From NCBI GenBank assembly GCA_017501465.1, contig JAFVWY010000018.1, positions 1-64,000 on the forward strand: DNA of 64,000 nt, written 5' to 3'. The position numbers and the translations under genes are program-made. Below the pieces are notes generated by a model. The model had not been told where the DNA came from and made no database searches. It saw only the letters and a list, made by a program, of their open reading frames with translations. Each line of letters opens with the position of its first letter. Positions within the stretch are counted from its first letter, which is position 1. Positions 18,702 through 28,100 of the stretch are shown here, piece by piece. The DNA comes from Bacilli bacterium. GTDB lineage: Bacteria > Bacillota_I > Bacilli_A > ML615J-28 > CAG-313.

Positions 18702-19394
18702 ATGAGATTAGATAAATATTTGGCAGATGTCTTAAAAATATCTAGACAAAATGCTAAAAAATTGATTAAAGATAAAGAAGTACTTGTGAATGATAATATT
18801 GTTTCTAATATTAACATAATTATTGATGAGAAAAAAGACTGTGTTATAGTCAATAATCAAATGCTTCAATATCAAAAATACATCTATTTAATGATGAATA
18901 AACCTAAAGGTTATCTATCTGCAACTTTTGATAATTCTAATCCAACTATTATAGAACTTGTCCCTCAACAATTTAATTTTAAAGATTTATCGATTGTGGG
19001 TAGACTTGATAAAGATACAGCAGGACTAATTCTATTATCAAATGACGGTGCGTTTATTCATAATATTACCTCACCTAAAAAACACATATCCAAAAAATAT
19101 TATGTTGAATATAGTGGTGTTTTACTAAGTGATGCGGTAAGCTATGTAGAAAATGGTATAGAAATAGATGATTATAAAACATTACCTGGTAAATTGGAAT
19201 TAATTGGTTCAAATAAAGCTTATATTACAATTTATGAAGGGAAGTTTCACCAAGTTAAAAAAATGTTTGAAAAACTTAATACAAAAGTAGAATATTTAAA
19301 AAGAGTTCAAATTGGTTCTTTACAATTAGGAGACTTAAAAATAGGTGAAGTGAAAGAATTAACACTAGATGAATTAGAAAAAATAAAGGAATAG
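18702..19394 (+). CDS. rsuA: 16S rRNA pseudouridine synthase, RsuA/RluB family
   Basis: 230 residues. N-terminal S4 RNA-binding domain (MRLDKYLADVLKISRQNA...) and a pseudouridine synthase domain with the catalytic Asp in GRLDKDTAGLILLSNDG. RsuA makes pseudouridine 516 in 16S rRNA; RluB/E/F paralogues modify 23S rRNA, and the family is hard to split by eye. Start 18702 is chosen because AGGTG (18691-18695) sits six bases upstream and MRLDKYLA is the normal N-terminus; the open frame runs on upstream through the promoter. First of four tightly packed genes (gap of 2 bases to the next). Confidence 0.92.
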   Translation: MRLDKYLADVLKISRQNAKKLIKDKEVLVNDNIVSNINIIIDEKKDCVIVNNQMLQYQKYIYLMMNKPKGYLSATFDNSNPTIIELVPQQFNFKDLSIVGRLDKDTAGLILLSNDGAFIHNITSPKKHISKKYYVEYSGVLLSDAVSYVENGIEIDDYKTLPGKLELIGSNKAYITIYEGKFHQVKKMFEKLNTKVEYLKRVQIGSLQLGDLKIGEVKELTLDELEKIKE

Positions 19395-19396
19395 TT

Positions 19397-20227
19397 ATGA
19401 ATAAAGAAATTCAAAGAGCATTAATAACAAAGTTTAGAAAAACAATTTATTCAAAAGTTATGAATGCATGTGAAGTGTACAATTTAATACAACCAAATGA
19501 CAAAATAGCTGTTTGTATATCGGGAGGCAAGGATTCGATGTTATTAGCTGTTTGTCTGCAAGAGCTAAAGGAACATGGAAGTATTCCTTTTGATTTAATT
19601 TTTATTTCAATGAATCCTGGATATAATCAAGAAAATCTGGACCAAATAAAAGTTAATGCATCAACATTAGGTATTGATATCGAGTTTTTTGATGCTCCTA
19701 TTTTTCAATATACTAAAACATTAAAAGAAAATCCTTGTTATTTGTGTGCTAGAATGCGTCGAGGGTATTTATACAATTATGCTAAAAAAAGAGGCTGTAA
19801 TAAGATTGCATTAGGTCATCATGCTGATGATGTTATTGAAACTACTTTATTAGGTTTGTTGTACAGTAATGAAATTACTTTTATGAGACCCAAACTTAGA
19901 AGTAAGAACTATGAAGGTATTGAACTAATTAGACCATTATATGAGGTAAAAGAAGAATCTATTATTCATTGGAAAAAGTATCACGAACTTGATTTTATTG
20001 CCTGTGCATGTCCTCTTCAAGAAGATTATCAAAAAGACTCTAGTTCTAAAAGAAATGAAATTAAACAAATTATCCAAGATTTAAAAAAATATAATAAAGA
20101 AGTTGATGAATGTTTATTTAGAAGTATTCATAATTTGAATCTTGGAACAATAGTAGGTTGCAGAAAAAATGATACAAAATATGACTTTAATTATATATAT
20201 GAACATGAGGTAGAAGACGATGAATAG
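19397..20227 (+). CDS. PP-loop tRNA thiolation enzyme, TtcA-like
   Basis: 276 residues, an adenine-nucleotide alpha-hydrolase with the PP-loop SGGKDS. CYLCARMRRG carries the CxxC that in TtcA holds an iron-sulfur cluster with a third Cys; ALGHHADDVIETTLLGLLY is the conserved middle block, and ACACPLQ supplies later cysteines. TtcA puts 2-thio on cytidine 32 of tRNA; Firmicutes homologues are less studied, so the target position is inference. It overlaps the tcdA start by 8 bases. Neighbours on both sides also modify RNA. Confidence 0.87.
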   Translation: MNKEIQRALITKFRKTIYSKVMNACEVYNLIQPNDKIAVCISGGKDSMLLAVCLQELKEHGSIPFDLIFISMNPGYNQENLDQIKVNASTLGIDIEFFDAPIFQYTKTLKENPCYLCARMRRGYLYNYAKKRGCNKIALGHHADDVIETTLLGLLYSNEITFMRPKLRSKNYEGIELIRPLYEVKEESIIHWKKYHELDFIACACPLQEDYQKDSSSKRNEIKQIIQDLKKYNKEVDECLFRSIHNLNLGTIVGCRKNDTKYDFNYIYEHEVEDDE

Positions 20228-20912
20228 TAGAACTATACTTATGTTGAAAGAAGAAACTTTAAAACTTTATCAAGATAAAAGAATCGCTATCTTTGGCGTT
20301 GGCGGAGTTGGTGGTTACGTTTTAGAATCCTTAGTTAGAAGTGGATTTTTAAATATTGATATTTATGATTTTGATAAAGTAGATATTTCCAATTTAAATC
20401 GACAAATAATATCTACAGTTAATAATATTGGAGAAATAAAGGTTGATACAGCAAAACAAAGAGCACTATCTATTAATCCTGATGTTTTAATTAATGCATA
20501 TAATATGTACGTTGATGAAGAAACCATCAAACAAATTGATTTTAGTAAATATGATTTTGTTGTAGATGCCATAGATACGGTTAATTCAAAAATTTTATTA
20601 ATTAAAAGTTGTCAAGAAGTTAAAACACCAATTATTTCATCAATGGGAACTGGAAATAAATTAGATCCAACTAAACTCTTGATTACGGATATTTCTAAAA
20701 CTTCAATTTGTCCTTTAGCAAAAATTGTTAGAAAAAAATGTAGAGAATTAAATATTAAACATTTACTAGTTTTAACATCAACTGAAGAACCAATTAAGAC
20801 TCATACAAGAAATCCAGGTTCAATGATTTTTGTTCCTGCTAGTGCTGGTCTATTGATAGCCTCTCATATCTTAAGATATTTTATTGGAGAAAGCTATGAG
20901 AAAGATTGCTAA
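20220..20912 (+). CDS. tcdA: tRNA threonylcarbamoyladenosine dehydratase
   Basis: 230 residues, ThiF/MoeB/E1-like fold. The nucleotide loop is GVGGVGGYV, followed by the DFDKVDISNLNRQI segment and the DAIDTVNSKILLI block. TcdA cyclises t6A to ct6A at A37 in tRNA, using ATP. The genes that make t6A itself (tsaE, tsaB, tsaD) are at 39-42 kb of this window. The start overlaps the upstream gene; GAGGT lies five bases before. The 3' end overlaps dusB by 17 bases. Other ThiF-family activators are possible but the length and C-terminal block favour TcdA. Confidence 0.9.
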   Translation: MNSRTILMLKEETLKLYQDKRIAIFGVGGVGGYVLESLVRSGFLNIDIYDFDKVDISNLNRQIISTVNNIGEIKVDTAKQRALSINPDVLINAYNMYVDEETIKQIDFSKYDFVVDAIDTVNSKILLIKSCQEVKTPIISSMGTGNKLDPTKLLITDISKTSICPLAKIVRKKCRELNIKHLLVLTSTEEPIKTHTRNPGSMIFVPASAGLLIASHILRYFIGESYEKDC

Positions 20913-21867
20913 TATAAAACTGAAGAATCCTTTAATATTAGCTCCTCTTGCGGGAATTACTAATATGGCATTTAGAACAATTTGTGTTGAACATGGTGCA
21001 GCTATGGTTTATGCAGAAATGGTAAGTGATAAGGGTTTACTTTACAATAATGAAAAAACACATAGTATGTTACAAACTTCTAAGATGGAACATCCAATTG
21101 CAATGCAGTTGTTCGGCTCTAGTAAAGAAACTCTTACAGAAGCTGCCAAAATTGTGGAAAAAGATTGTGATTGTGATACGATTGATATTAATATGGGATG
21201 TCCTGTTAATAAAGTTGTTAAATCAGGAAGTGGTAGTGCTTTATTAAAAGAACCAAATAAAATCTATGAGATTATCAAAAGTTTAAAAGAAAATATTAAT
21301 AAACCAATCACAATTAAGATAAGAGCAGGATGGGATCATGATTCGATAAACTGTGATGAGGTAGCACGTCTTGCAGAAGTTGCAGGGGTAGATGCTATCG
21401 CAATACACACAAGAACTAAGTCAATGCTATATAGAGGAAATGCTGATATAGAATATGTGAAAAAAGTTCGCGCTGCAACTAATTGTTTTCTAATTGGTAA
21501 CGGAGATATTAAAACAACAGAAGATGTTAAAGCATATCTTGAAGCGGGTTGTGATGCAGTTATGATTGGAAGAGCAGCACTTGGTAATCCATGGATTTTT
21601 GAGAAAATTAATAAGGAATTGAATGGTGAAGTTTTTATTGAACCTACACCAAAAGAAGTAATTGAAACAGTTTTATTACACGCCAAAAGATTAATTGAAT
21701 TAACAAATGAAAGAATAGCAATTGTTGAAATGAGAACTCACGCTGTTTGGTATTTTAAAAGATTACCTAATTCTAAACAACATCGCCTTAAGTTAATCAA
21801 TATTTCTACATATCAAGAATTATTTGATATATGTATGGATTATTTAAATTCTAATCATTTTAATTAA
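20896..21867 (+). CDS. dusB: tRNA-dihydrouridine synthase
   Basis: 323 residues, FMN-dependent TIM-barrel enzyme that reduces uridines in tRNA. Visible marks: the N-terminus NPLILAPLAGITNMAFR, INMGCPVNKVVKSGSGSALL (catalytic Cys), IKIRAGWD and GCDAVMIGRAALGNPW. The open frame reaches back to a TTG at 20884; the ATG at 20896 is chosen since GGAGA (20886-20890) is five bases upstream and MRKIANIKLKNP matches the family start. Last gene of the RNA-modification operon, ending in a terminator shared with hflX. Confidence 0.95.
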   Translation: MRKIANIKLKNPLILAPLAGITNMAFRTICVEHGAAMVYAEMVSDKGLLYNNEKTHSMLQTSKMEHPIAMQLFGSSKETLTEAAKIVEKDCDCDTIDINMGCPVNKVVKSGSGSALLKEPNKIYEIIKSLKENINKPITIKIRAGWDHDSINCDEVARLAEVAGVDAIAIHTRTKSMLYRGNADIEYVKKVRAATNCFLIGNGDIKTTEDVKAYLEAGCDAVMIGRAALGNPWIFEKINKELNGEVFIEPTPKEVIETVLLHAKRLIELTNERIAIVEMRTHAVWYFKRLPNSKQHRLKLINISTYQELFDICMDYLNSNHFN

Positions 21868-21903
21868 AAAAACTAACTCATTAAAGAGTTAGTTTTTATT
21901 TTT
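21866..21903. terminator. Bidirectional terminator between dusB and hflX
   Basis: AACTAACTC / GAGTTAGTT stem with A run on the left and T run on the right, so it can serve both convergent genes. Confidence 0.92.
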
Positions 21904-23224
21904 CTATCATGTATTCTTTTAACATATTATGAATCTGTTTTGATACTTTTGCTTTAATCAGTGTACCTTCATTTAAATATTCTGTACTAATAACCTCACT
22001 TGTTTCTTGAATTAAAGAAATATAATTTCCCTTATCAAAAGGAATTAAAAAAGTATCTAAATAAATTTCATCAAATAATGTTTCGTCAATTTTAGAAACC
22101 AATTCACGTAAACCCTCTTTTAATTTTGCACTAATTTGAATAGAGTTAGGATAGTTATTAATAGTGATATAATTTTTAACTAAATCGCATTTATTTAAAA
22201 CCATTAACGTTGGAATTTCGTAAGCACCTAAACTGTTTAAAACTTCATTAGTTGTGCTGATTTGTAAATCTCTAAACGGACTATTAGCATCCACAATATG
22301 AATAATTAAATCAGCTTCTAATATCTCTTCTAAAGTTGACTTGAAAGATTCAACTAAATGGTGAGGTAGTTTCGAAACGAAACCTACAGTATCAGTGATT
22401 AGGAATTGATGATTATTAGGAAGTTTAATTTTTCTTGTTTGGGTTTCTAGTGTTGCAAAAAGCATATCCTTGACAAAGACTTCTTTATCATCATTTTCAT
22501 GACCATATAATTTAATTAATGAATTAATAGTAGAAGATTTACCGGCATTAGTGTATCCCACAAATGCTACAGTTTTTACTCCATTAGCATTACGCATTTT
22601 TCTAGAAGTTGCTCTAGAAAACTTAATATTTTCTAATTCTTCTTTTGCTTTTGAAATTTTCATTTCAATATGTCTTCTATCTAATTCTAACTTGGTTTCA
22701 CCAAGACCACGTCGAGCACCTGCTCCACCACCACCGCCTCCGGTAGTTCTTGACATATAACTTCTTGTTCCAATTAGTCTTGGTAACATATATTTTAACT
22801 TAGCAACTTCAACTTGTAAAGATGCTTCTTTAGTAGTTGCTCTTTTTTCAAAAATTTCTAAAATTAACATTGTTCGATCAATAATCTCATATTCATTATT
22901 TAAAGCATCATTGATGTTTTTAATTTGAGATGGTGTTAATTCATCGTTAAAAATTATTTTATTAACATTCAAAGCATCAACTATATTTTTAATTTCTTCT
23001 AGTTTTCCACTACCAACATATGTCTGTGAGATTGGTTTATTTAAATTTTGAGTAATAGTTTCAATCACTTCAAAATTACAGGCTTCACATAAACTCTTAA
23101 GTTCAGTTAATTGATAGTAAAACATTTCATCATCATTAGTGTTGACAGCAACAATAACAACTTGTTCAGTTTCAATGAAAGACATATCTTTTTGAACATT
23201 AGATATATATGCGTTTGGATTCAT
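21896..23224 (-). CDS. hflX: Ribosome-splitting GTPase HflX
   Basis: 442 residues. The N-terminal HflX domain (about 20-125) is followed by a Gly-rich linker (TTGGGGGGAGARRGLGE) that touches the ribosomal centre, a coiled coil, and the GTPase domain with GYTNAGKSS (P-loop), DTVGFVSKLPHHLV (G3) and NKCD (G4). HflX rescues stalled ribosomes and splits 70S particles after heat stress. It is one of few minus-strand genes here. GAGGTG precedes the ATG, and the upstream region has its own minus-strand promoter divergent from the ClpC-like gene. Length is as expected. Confidence 0.96.
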   Translation of the reverse strand: MNPNAYISNVQKDMSFIETEQVVIVAVNTNDDEMFYYQLTELKSLCEACNFEVIETITQNLNKPISQTYVGSGKLEEIKNIVDALNVNKIIFNDELTPSQIKNINDALNNEYEIIDRTMLILEIFEKRATTKEASLQVEVAKLKYMLPRLIGTRSYMSRTTGGGGGGAGARRGLGETKLELDRRHIEMKISKAKEELENIKFSRATSRKMRNANGVKTVAFVGYTNAGKSSTINSLIKLYGHENDDKEVFVKDMLFATLETQTRKIKLPNNHQFLITDTVGFVSKLPHHLVESFKSTLEEILEADLIIHIVDANSPFRDLQISTTNEVLNSLGAYEIPTLMVLNKCDLVKNYITINNYPNSIQISAKLKEGLRELVSKIDETLFDEIYLDTFLIPFDKGNYISLIQETSEVISTEYLNEGTLIKAKVSKQIHNMLKEYMIEK

Positions 23225-23247
23225 ATTAACACCTCACTTCTATATAT

Positions 23248-23276
23248 AGTATACCATAGTTTATTAATAAATACAA
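23248..23276 (-). promoter_or_regulatory. Promoter of hflX
   Basis: Read on the minus strand: TTGTAT (23276-23271), a 17-base spacer and TATACT (23253-23248), 24 bases before the hflX start. Confidence 0.7.
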
Positions 23277-23344
23277 ATAAATTTTTTCTAAATTATATTT
23301 TTATCTTAACTATCATATAGTGTATTGTTGAAGGAGGCGTATTA

Positions 23345-25072
23345 ATGTTAGAAAATTATAGCCCTCAAGCTGTAAAATTAATTGAATTTGCTGAAAGTTT
23401 AGCAGAAAGTGATAATAAAAAAATCATCGGTACTGAACATTTACTTTTAGCTATGTTTGAAACTGAAGATACAATTTGTCATTTTTTATTAACAGAAGAA
23501 CAAATAACAAAAGAAGAGCTATTAGAAGAAATGGATTTAATTTATAATGAGTCTTATCAATTAGAACATTCAAAATTTACTCAAAAGTTTAATGATATTG
23601 TATCTAAAGCTAAAGACACTTTAAAATTATTTAAAACAAAATATATATATGATGAACACTTATTTTATACACTATTAAATGATAATGAAAGTAACGCAAC
23701 AAAAATAATAATCAATTTAGGGTTAAGTCCAATAGAACTAATTGAAGATATTTTTGATATTTTTAATATTAAGAAAGAAGAAAAAAATGAGTTTGACTTT
23801 TTGACAAATTTAACTACTTTAGATGTGGTTCATCCTTATATTGAAAGAAATAATCAACTTGAAAAATTGAATATAATATTAAATAAAAAACAAAAAAACA
23901 ATCCTATGTTGATTGGTAATGCAGGAGTTGGTAAAACTGCATTAATCGAAGGTTACGCTAAAAAGTATCCAGATGTTTCTATATATAGATTTGAACTAGG
24001 ATCTGTTGTTGCAGGAACAAAATACCGTGGAGAACTAGAAGAAAAAATCGTAAAGGCGATTAACTATATTAAAGAACAAAATGCGATACTATTCATTGAC
24101 GAAATTCATAATATTGTTGGTGCAGGATCAAACGAAGGGACTATGGATATATCAAATATATTAAAACCATATATATCTAGATCAGATTTCCATTGTATAG
24201 GTGCGACTACTCTTGATGAATATTATCGATATATTGACAAAGACAAAGCACTAGTTAGAAGATTTCATAATATTTTTATAGATGAACCAAGAATTGAAGA
24301 GGTTATTGATATGTTAGAAAAAATCAAAGGGGTCTATGAATCATATCATAACATTAAATATGACTCAAATCTAATTGAATATGTCGTAGAAAAATGTGAT
24401 AAATTTATTGTAAATAGAACATTTCCAGACAAGGCAATAGATGTTTTAGATGAACTCGGTTCTATTGTAAAAATCAATAACACAGCTGATGATTATTTTG
24501 AAATAGTAGATGAGATAATAAGAGATTTCAGTGGAATTAAGTTCGAAAAAAATATTGATACTATCAGTTTAAATTATGAACAAATAAAACCGTATTATGA
24601 AAAGTATTTAAAAATAAAAGAGCCTAAAAGTTTAATTTGTTCTATATCACAAAAAGAACTAGTTATTGATTTGTTAATCAATGATTTAGAAAACATATCT
24701 TCTTTTAAAAAAGAAAATTATTTAGAAATAGATTTAGAAACATATATAGATTCTACTAGTTTAAATCTGTTAATCGGATCTAATAAAGGATATGTAGGAT
24801 ATGAAAGTGGTGGAATTTTATCAGAACATTTGATCAAATTTCCATTTAGTTTAGTGTATTTTAAAAATCTAGACAAAGCTCATTTAGTCATTTCTAACTT
24901 TATTAATAAACTATTAAAAACCCCATACTTTATCGATAGTAAAGGTAGAAAGATAAGTTTAACAAACACGATAATTGTCGTAGAAAAGAATAAAAATAGT
25001 AATAACATTGTAGGTTTGTTTAGTGAAAAAGCGAAAGATAATAAAAATAATTTGTTTGATTTAGTAATTTAA
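23345..25072 (+). CDS. ClpC-like AAA+ protein with degenerate second ATPase domain
   Basis: 575 residues, against about 810 for ClpC. The N-domain repeats (about 1-145; KIIGTEHLLLAMFE) and the D1 ATPase are intact: Walker A GNAGVGKT (191-198), Walker B LFIDEIHN (Asp252, Glu253) and an Arg finger in ALVRRF. The middle domain is missing. The second ATPase is reduced to remnants: the segment with Walker A is deleted, the sensor-like stretch LLIGSNKGYVGYESGG (near 476) remains, and Walker B reads VYFKNLDKAH instead of the usual Asp-Glu-x-x-Lys-Ala-His form. No ClpP-binding loop or D2 C-terminal subdomain is left. It ends cleanly, so it looks evolved, not just frameshifted. GAAGGAGGCG gives a strong start. 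It may be an adaptor, an inhibitor or a D1-only remodelling factor. Confidence 0.88.
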   Translation: MLENYSPQAVKLIEFAESLAESDNKKIIGTEHLLLAMFETEDTICHFLLTEEQITKEELLEEMDLIYNESYQLEHSKFTQKFNDIVSKAKDTLKLFKTKYIYDEHLFYTLLNDNESNATKIIINLGLSPIELIEDIFDIFNIKKEEKNEFDFLTNLTTLDVVHPYIERNNQLEKLNIILNKKQKNNPMLIGNAGVGKTALIEGYAKKYPDVSIYRFELGSVVAGTKYRGELEEKIVKAINYIKEQNAILFIDEIHNIVGAGSNEGTMDISNILKPYISRSDFHCIGATTLDEYYRYIDKDKALVRRFHNIFIDEPRIEEVIDMLEKIKGVYESYHNIKYDSNLIEYVVEKCDKFIVNRTFPDKAIDVLDELGSIVKINNTADDYFEIVDEIIRDFSGIKFEKNIDTISLNYEQIKPYYEKYLKIKEPKSLICSISQKELVIDLLINDLENISSFKKENYLEIDLETYIDSTSLNLLIGSNKGYVGYESGGILSEHLIKFPFSLVYFKNLDKAHLVISNFINKLLKTPYFIDSKGRKISLTNTIIVVEKNKNSNNIVGLFSEKAKDNKNNLFDLVI

Positions 25073-25116
25073 TAAATTCCTTTCTTACCTTTTTTCTTTT
25101 ATAAATAATTAATTCG

Positions 25117-25125
25117 TGATATAAT
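25117..25125 (+). promoter_or_regulatory. Extended -10 promoter of the helicase-like operon
   Basis: TGATATAAT, 24 bases before the ATG at 25149. The -35 (TTTTAT, 25097-25102) is weak. Confidence 0.55.
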
Positions 25126-25148
25126 AAGAAATAAGATTGGTGAAAATT

Positions 25149-28100
25149 ATGAAGTCATATAGAAAAACAAATTTCCGTATTCAACAACGTAATCAACATT
25201 TAAAAAACATCTTAGAGGAAAACTATTATATCGAACTTGGTGCGATTGATGTTAATATTCTTGAAGATTTATTACTTGGCCATGTTGTTTCATTAGATGA
25301 TATTGTCTATGAAGAAATTACCAATGAAGGTATTGGACAAGTACTTGATGGATCAAGCAATGAATTAAAATATCAATTAACATTTTTAGAAAGTTTAAGA
25401 TACAAAAGTACTTCCAATAAGATTTTTTTGACGTACGGAGTACTTCATTATAAATTGCCTAATGATACACATTACTCATACGCTCCGATTGTGTTAATCC
25501 CAGTAGAAATTGATTATCATGAAAATAAAATAGTAGTTTCTAGTGAACCAATCGTTAATACTTTGTTAAAAAATGAAATTCAAGCTTCTCTTGGAATTTC
25601 TGTAGATCCATTAACTAGTAATGCATCTTTATTTGATATTCATGAATATTGTATTAATTTTGCAAATAAGACTAAATTTGAACATGCTGTAGGTAATTAT
25701 TTAACAGTACTCTCAATTGAGTATTTAGAAAACAAATTAAATACTCAAGATTTATCTACACAACGTTCTATTTATGAAAAAAGTGCTTTCAATGTACAAC
25801 AAGAATACTTTGGTCAAATCAAAGCTGTTCAAGTAACTAATATTAATCAAAAGTGGGCATTATTAAAGATTGCCAATGGAGAATCTTTTGTAGTAGACGG
25901 AAGACTTGGTACTGGTAAAACTTATACTATTGTAAATGCTATTTGTGATGCGATTTTGAAAAACAAAAAAGTTTTATATGTTTCCCATGATTTTAATAAT
26001 ATTAATCATATTTATAAAGAACTTAATTCATTCCAAGCATCATCTTATGTTCATTCTTTATCAAAAAATACTTTATTTGATAAAATCGAAGAAGAAGAAT
26101 TGCCAGTCATAAGAGAAGAAAAGATTGGTACTGAAACTTTATACCCGATTGCAGAGTATGAACAAGCCTTAGAAGCAAGTATTCATGGTTGTAGATATAA
26201 TAAAATTATTACTACTTTGGCAGAATTAAAAAATACAATTCCTGATATTGTAAAAATGCCAATTGATGTAAATTTAAGAAATCATGAAATTGAGCATGTT
26301 TATAATGATTTAAAAGAAATAGAAGAGATTTTGGAAACAATTGAACCTTTAGATATTAATGTTTGGAGTAATATTGAACAATATTATTCTAAACAACACG
26401 CAAAAGAAATTATTACTGCAACTAATAATTATGCTTCTACAATAAAATTATTTAACAATAAGATTAAACAATATTGTAAGAAGTATCAAATAGAATTACC
26501 AGAAAGTTTTATTGGGGCACAAAGATTATTATCATATATTTCTACGTTTACTAAAATTGCTCCTCCAAAGTGTTGGGTTGAAAAATACGATTCGAAAAAA
26601 ATTAATGAACTTTTAAATACAATTGCTAGTTTCCAAAAGAATAATATTGATATTAAAGAAACGTTAAAGACTAAAGTAATTGATTCATACCAAACAAATG
26701 ATACTGCTCAAATTCTTAAATCAATTTGTCATACTCATTTAACACTTGAAAATGTTCAAGAAATTACTTCTATCATTAATGAAACTGAAAAGATTCAAGA
26801 AATCGTTAATATCATTAAACAACAACAAGAACTAATGTCTAAGTCACTTCAAAGTTTAAAGAGATTATTAGATGTTGAAAACATTAGTCATTATGAATTA
26901 GGTTATTTAAAGAAATTAAACAATTTATTAACTTCATCTAAAATTTCTCTTTCTTGGCCTCAATTCTACATGAAAAACAAAATAGGCATAAAAGATTATT
27001 TATATCAAATGAAAGAAATAGTTAGCCATTATCTTGAATTAAAAGATAAGTTACTAACTTTTGCTCAAAAAGAGGAATATCTTCAGTATGATTATATTAA
27101 AGATGTTTTATCCGATCGAAATTATTTAAAAGTAATTCCTACTTTCTTTGATAAAAAGCTTTTGAAAAAACATAAAACTAGTTTAGATATTGTTAATCAT
27201 GAATATATTAACCTATTTGAAGTTGGTCAACGAATTGAAACCGAATGTAAGAAAAATAACATAATGGGTAAGTTTAATGTTGATGTTTTTTCGGTTAATT
27301 TCTTAAATTGGATAAATTTCATTTTAAATTTAACTGATGATGAAACACGTATTTTTAGACAACAATTAAATCATGATTATAAGATTTTTGATGATAGAGG
27401 TGAGTTTTTAAAAGTATATAGTGAATATTCTAATTCTGAAAAACTTTTAAACGAACAATATGATTACATTAAGAAATATGGTATTACTATTGAAGGTAAT
27501 ACAATTATTGATCGTAATTATAATTCTTTAGATTGGTTAATATATCTAAGAAAAATAATTCATGTTAATCATAAGTTACAAACATTATATAAAAATACTA
27601 TTCCTTCATTTGAAGATATGATGTTAGTAATCGATACTGATAAAGAATATGTTAGTCTTGTTAAAAAACTAGATTACCATTCTAAAGAAATGGTTGAATA
27701 TCTTGGTGAAACATACCTTGGTTTAGATACAGATTGTATGTACTTAAGTATTATTGAAAAGAATTATGGTTTATTCTTAAAACACTTAAAATATCCTAGT
27801 GTGATTAAGTATCTATATACTGATGATCGAATTAAAGAACTAATTGAAGAGTTTAAAGAATTAGATAAACTTGCTGAACAAAGACTTGTAGAACACAACT
27901 TGTTTAGTCGTTACTTCATTGGTGGACAATATAGTTTACTTGAATGTAGTTTAGATGATTCCTTAAGAGGTATTTATAAATACGTTGATCGTATTAAAGA
28001 ATTAGACTCAATATTTATTATTTTTGATTATTTACATCGCTTTGAAAAGTTAGGATTAAAACAACTTTGTGATGGTATTCTTAAATCAGAATATTCTAAA

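Noticed and set aside
22551-22760. Plus-strand 69-codon frame inside hflX with Pro-rich tail
   Set aside because: It is the antisense of the HflX Gly-rich linker; not a gene.
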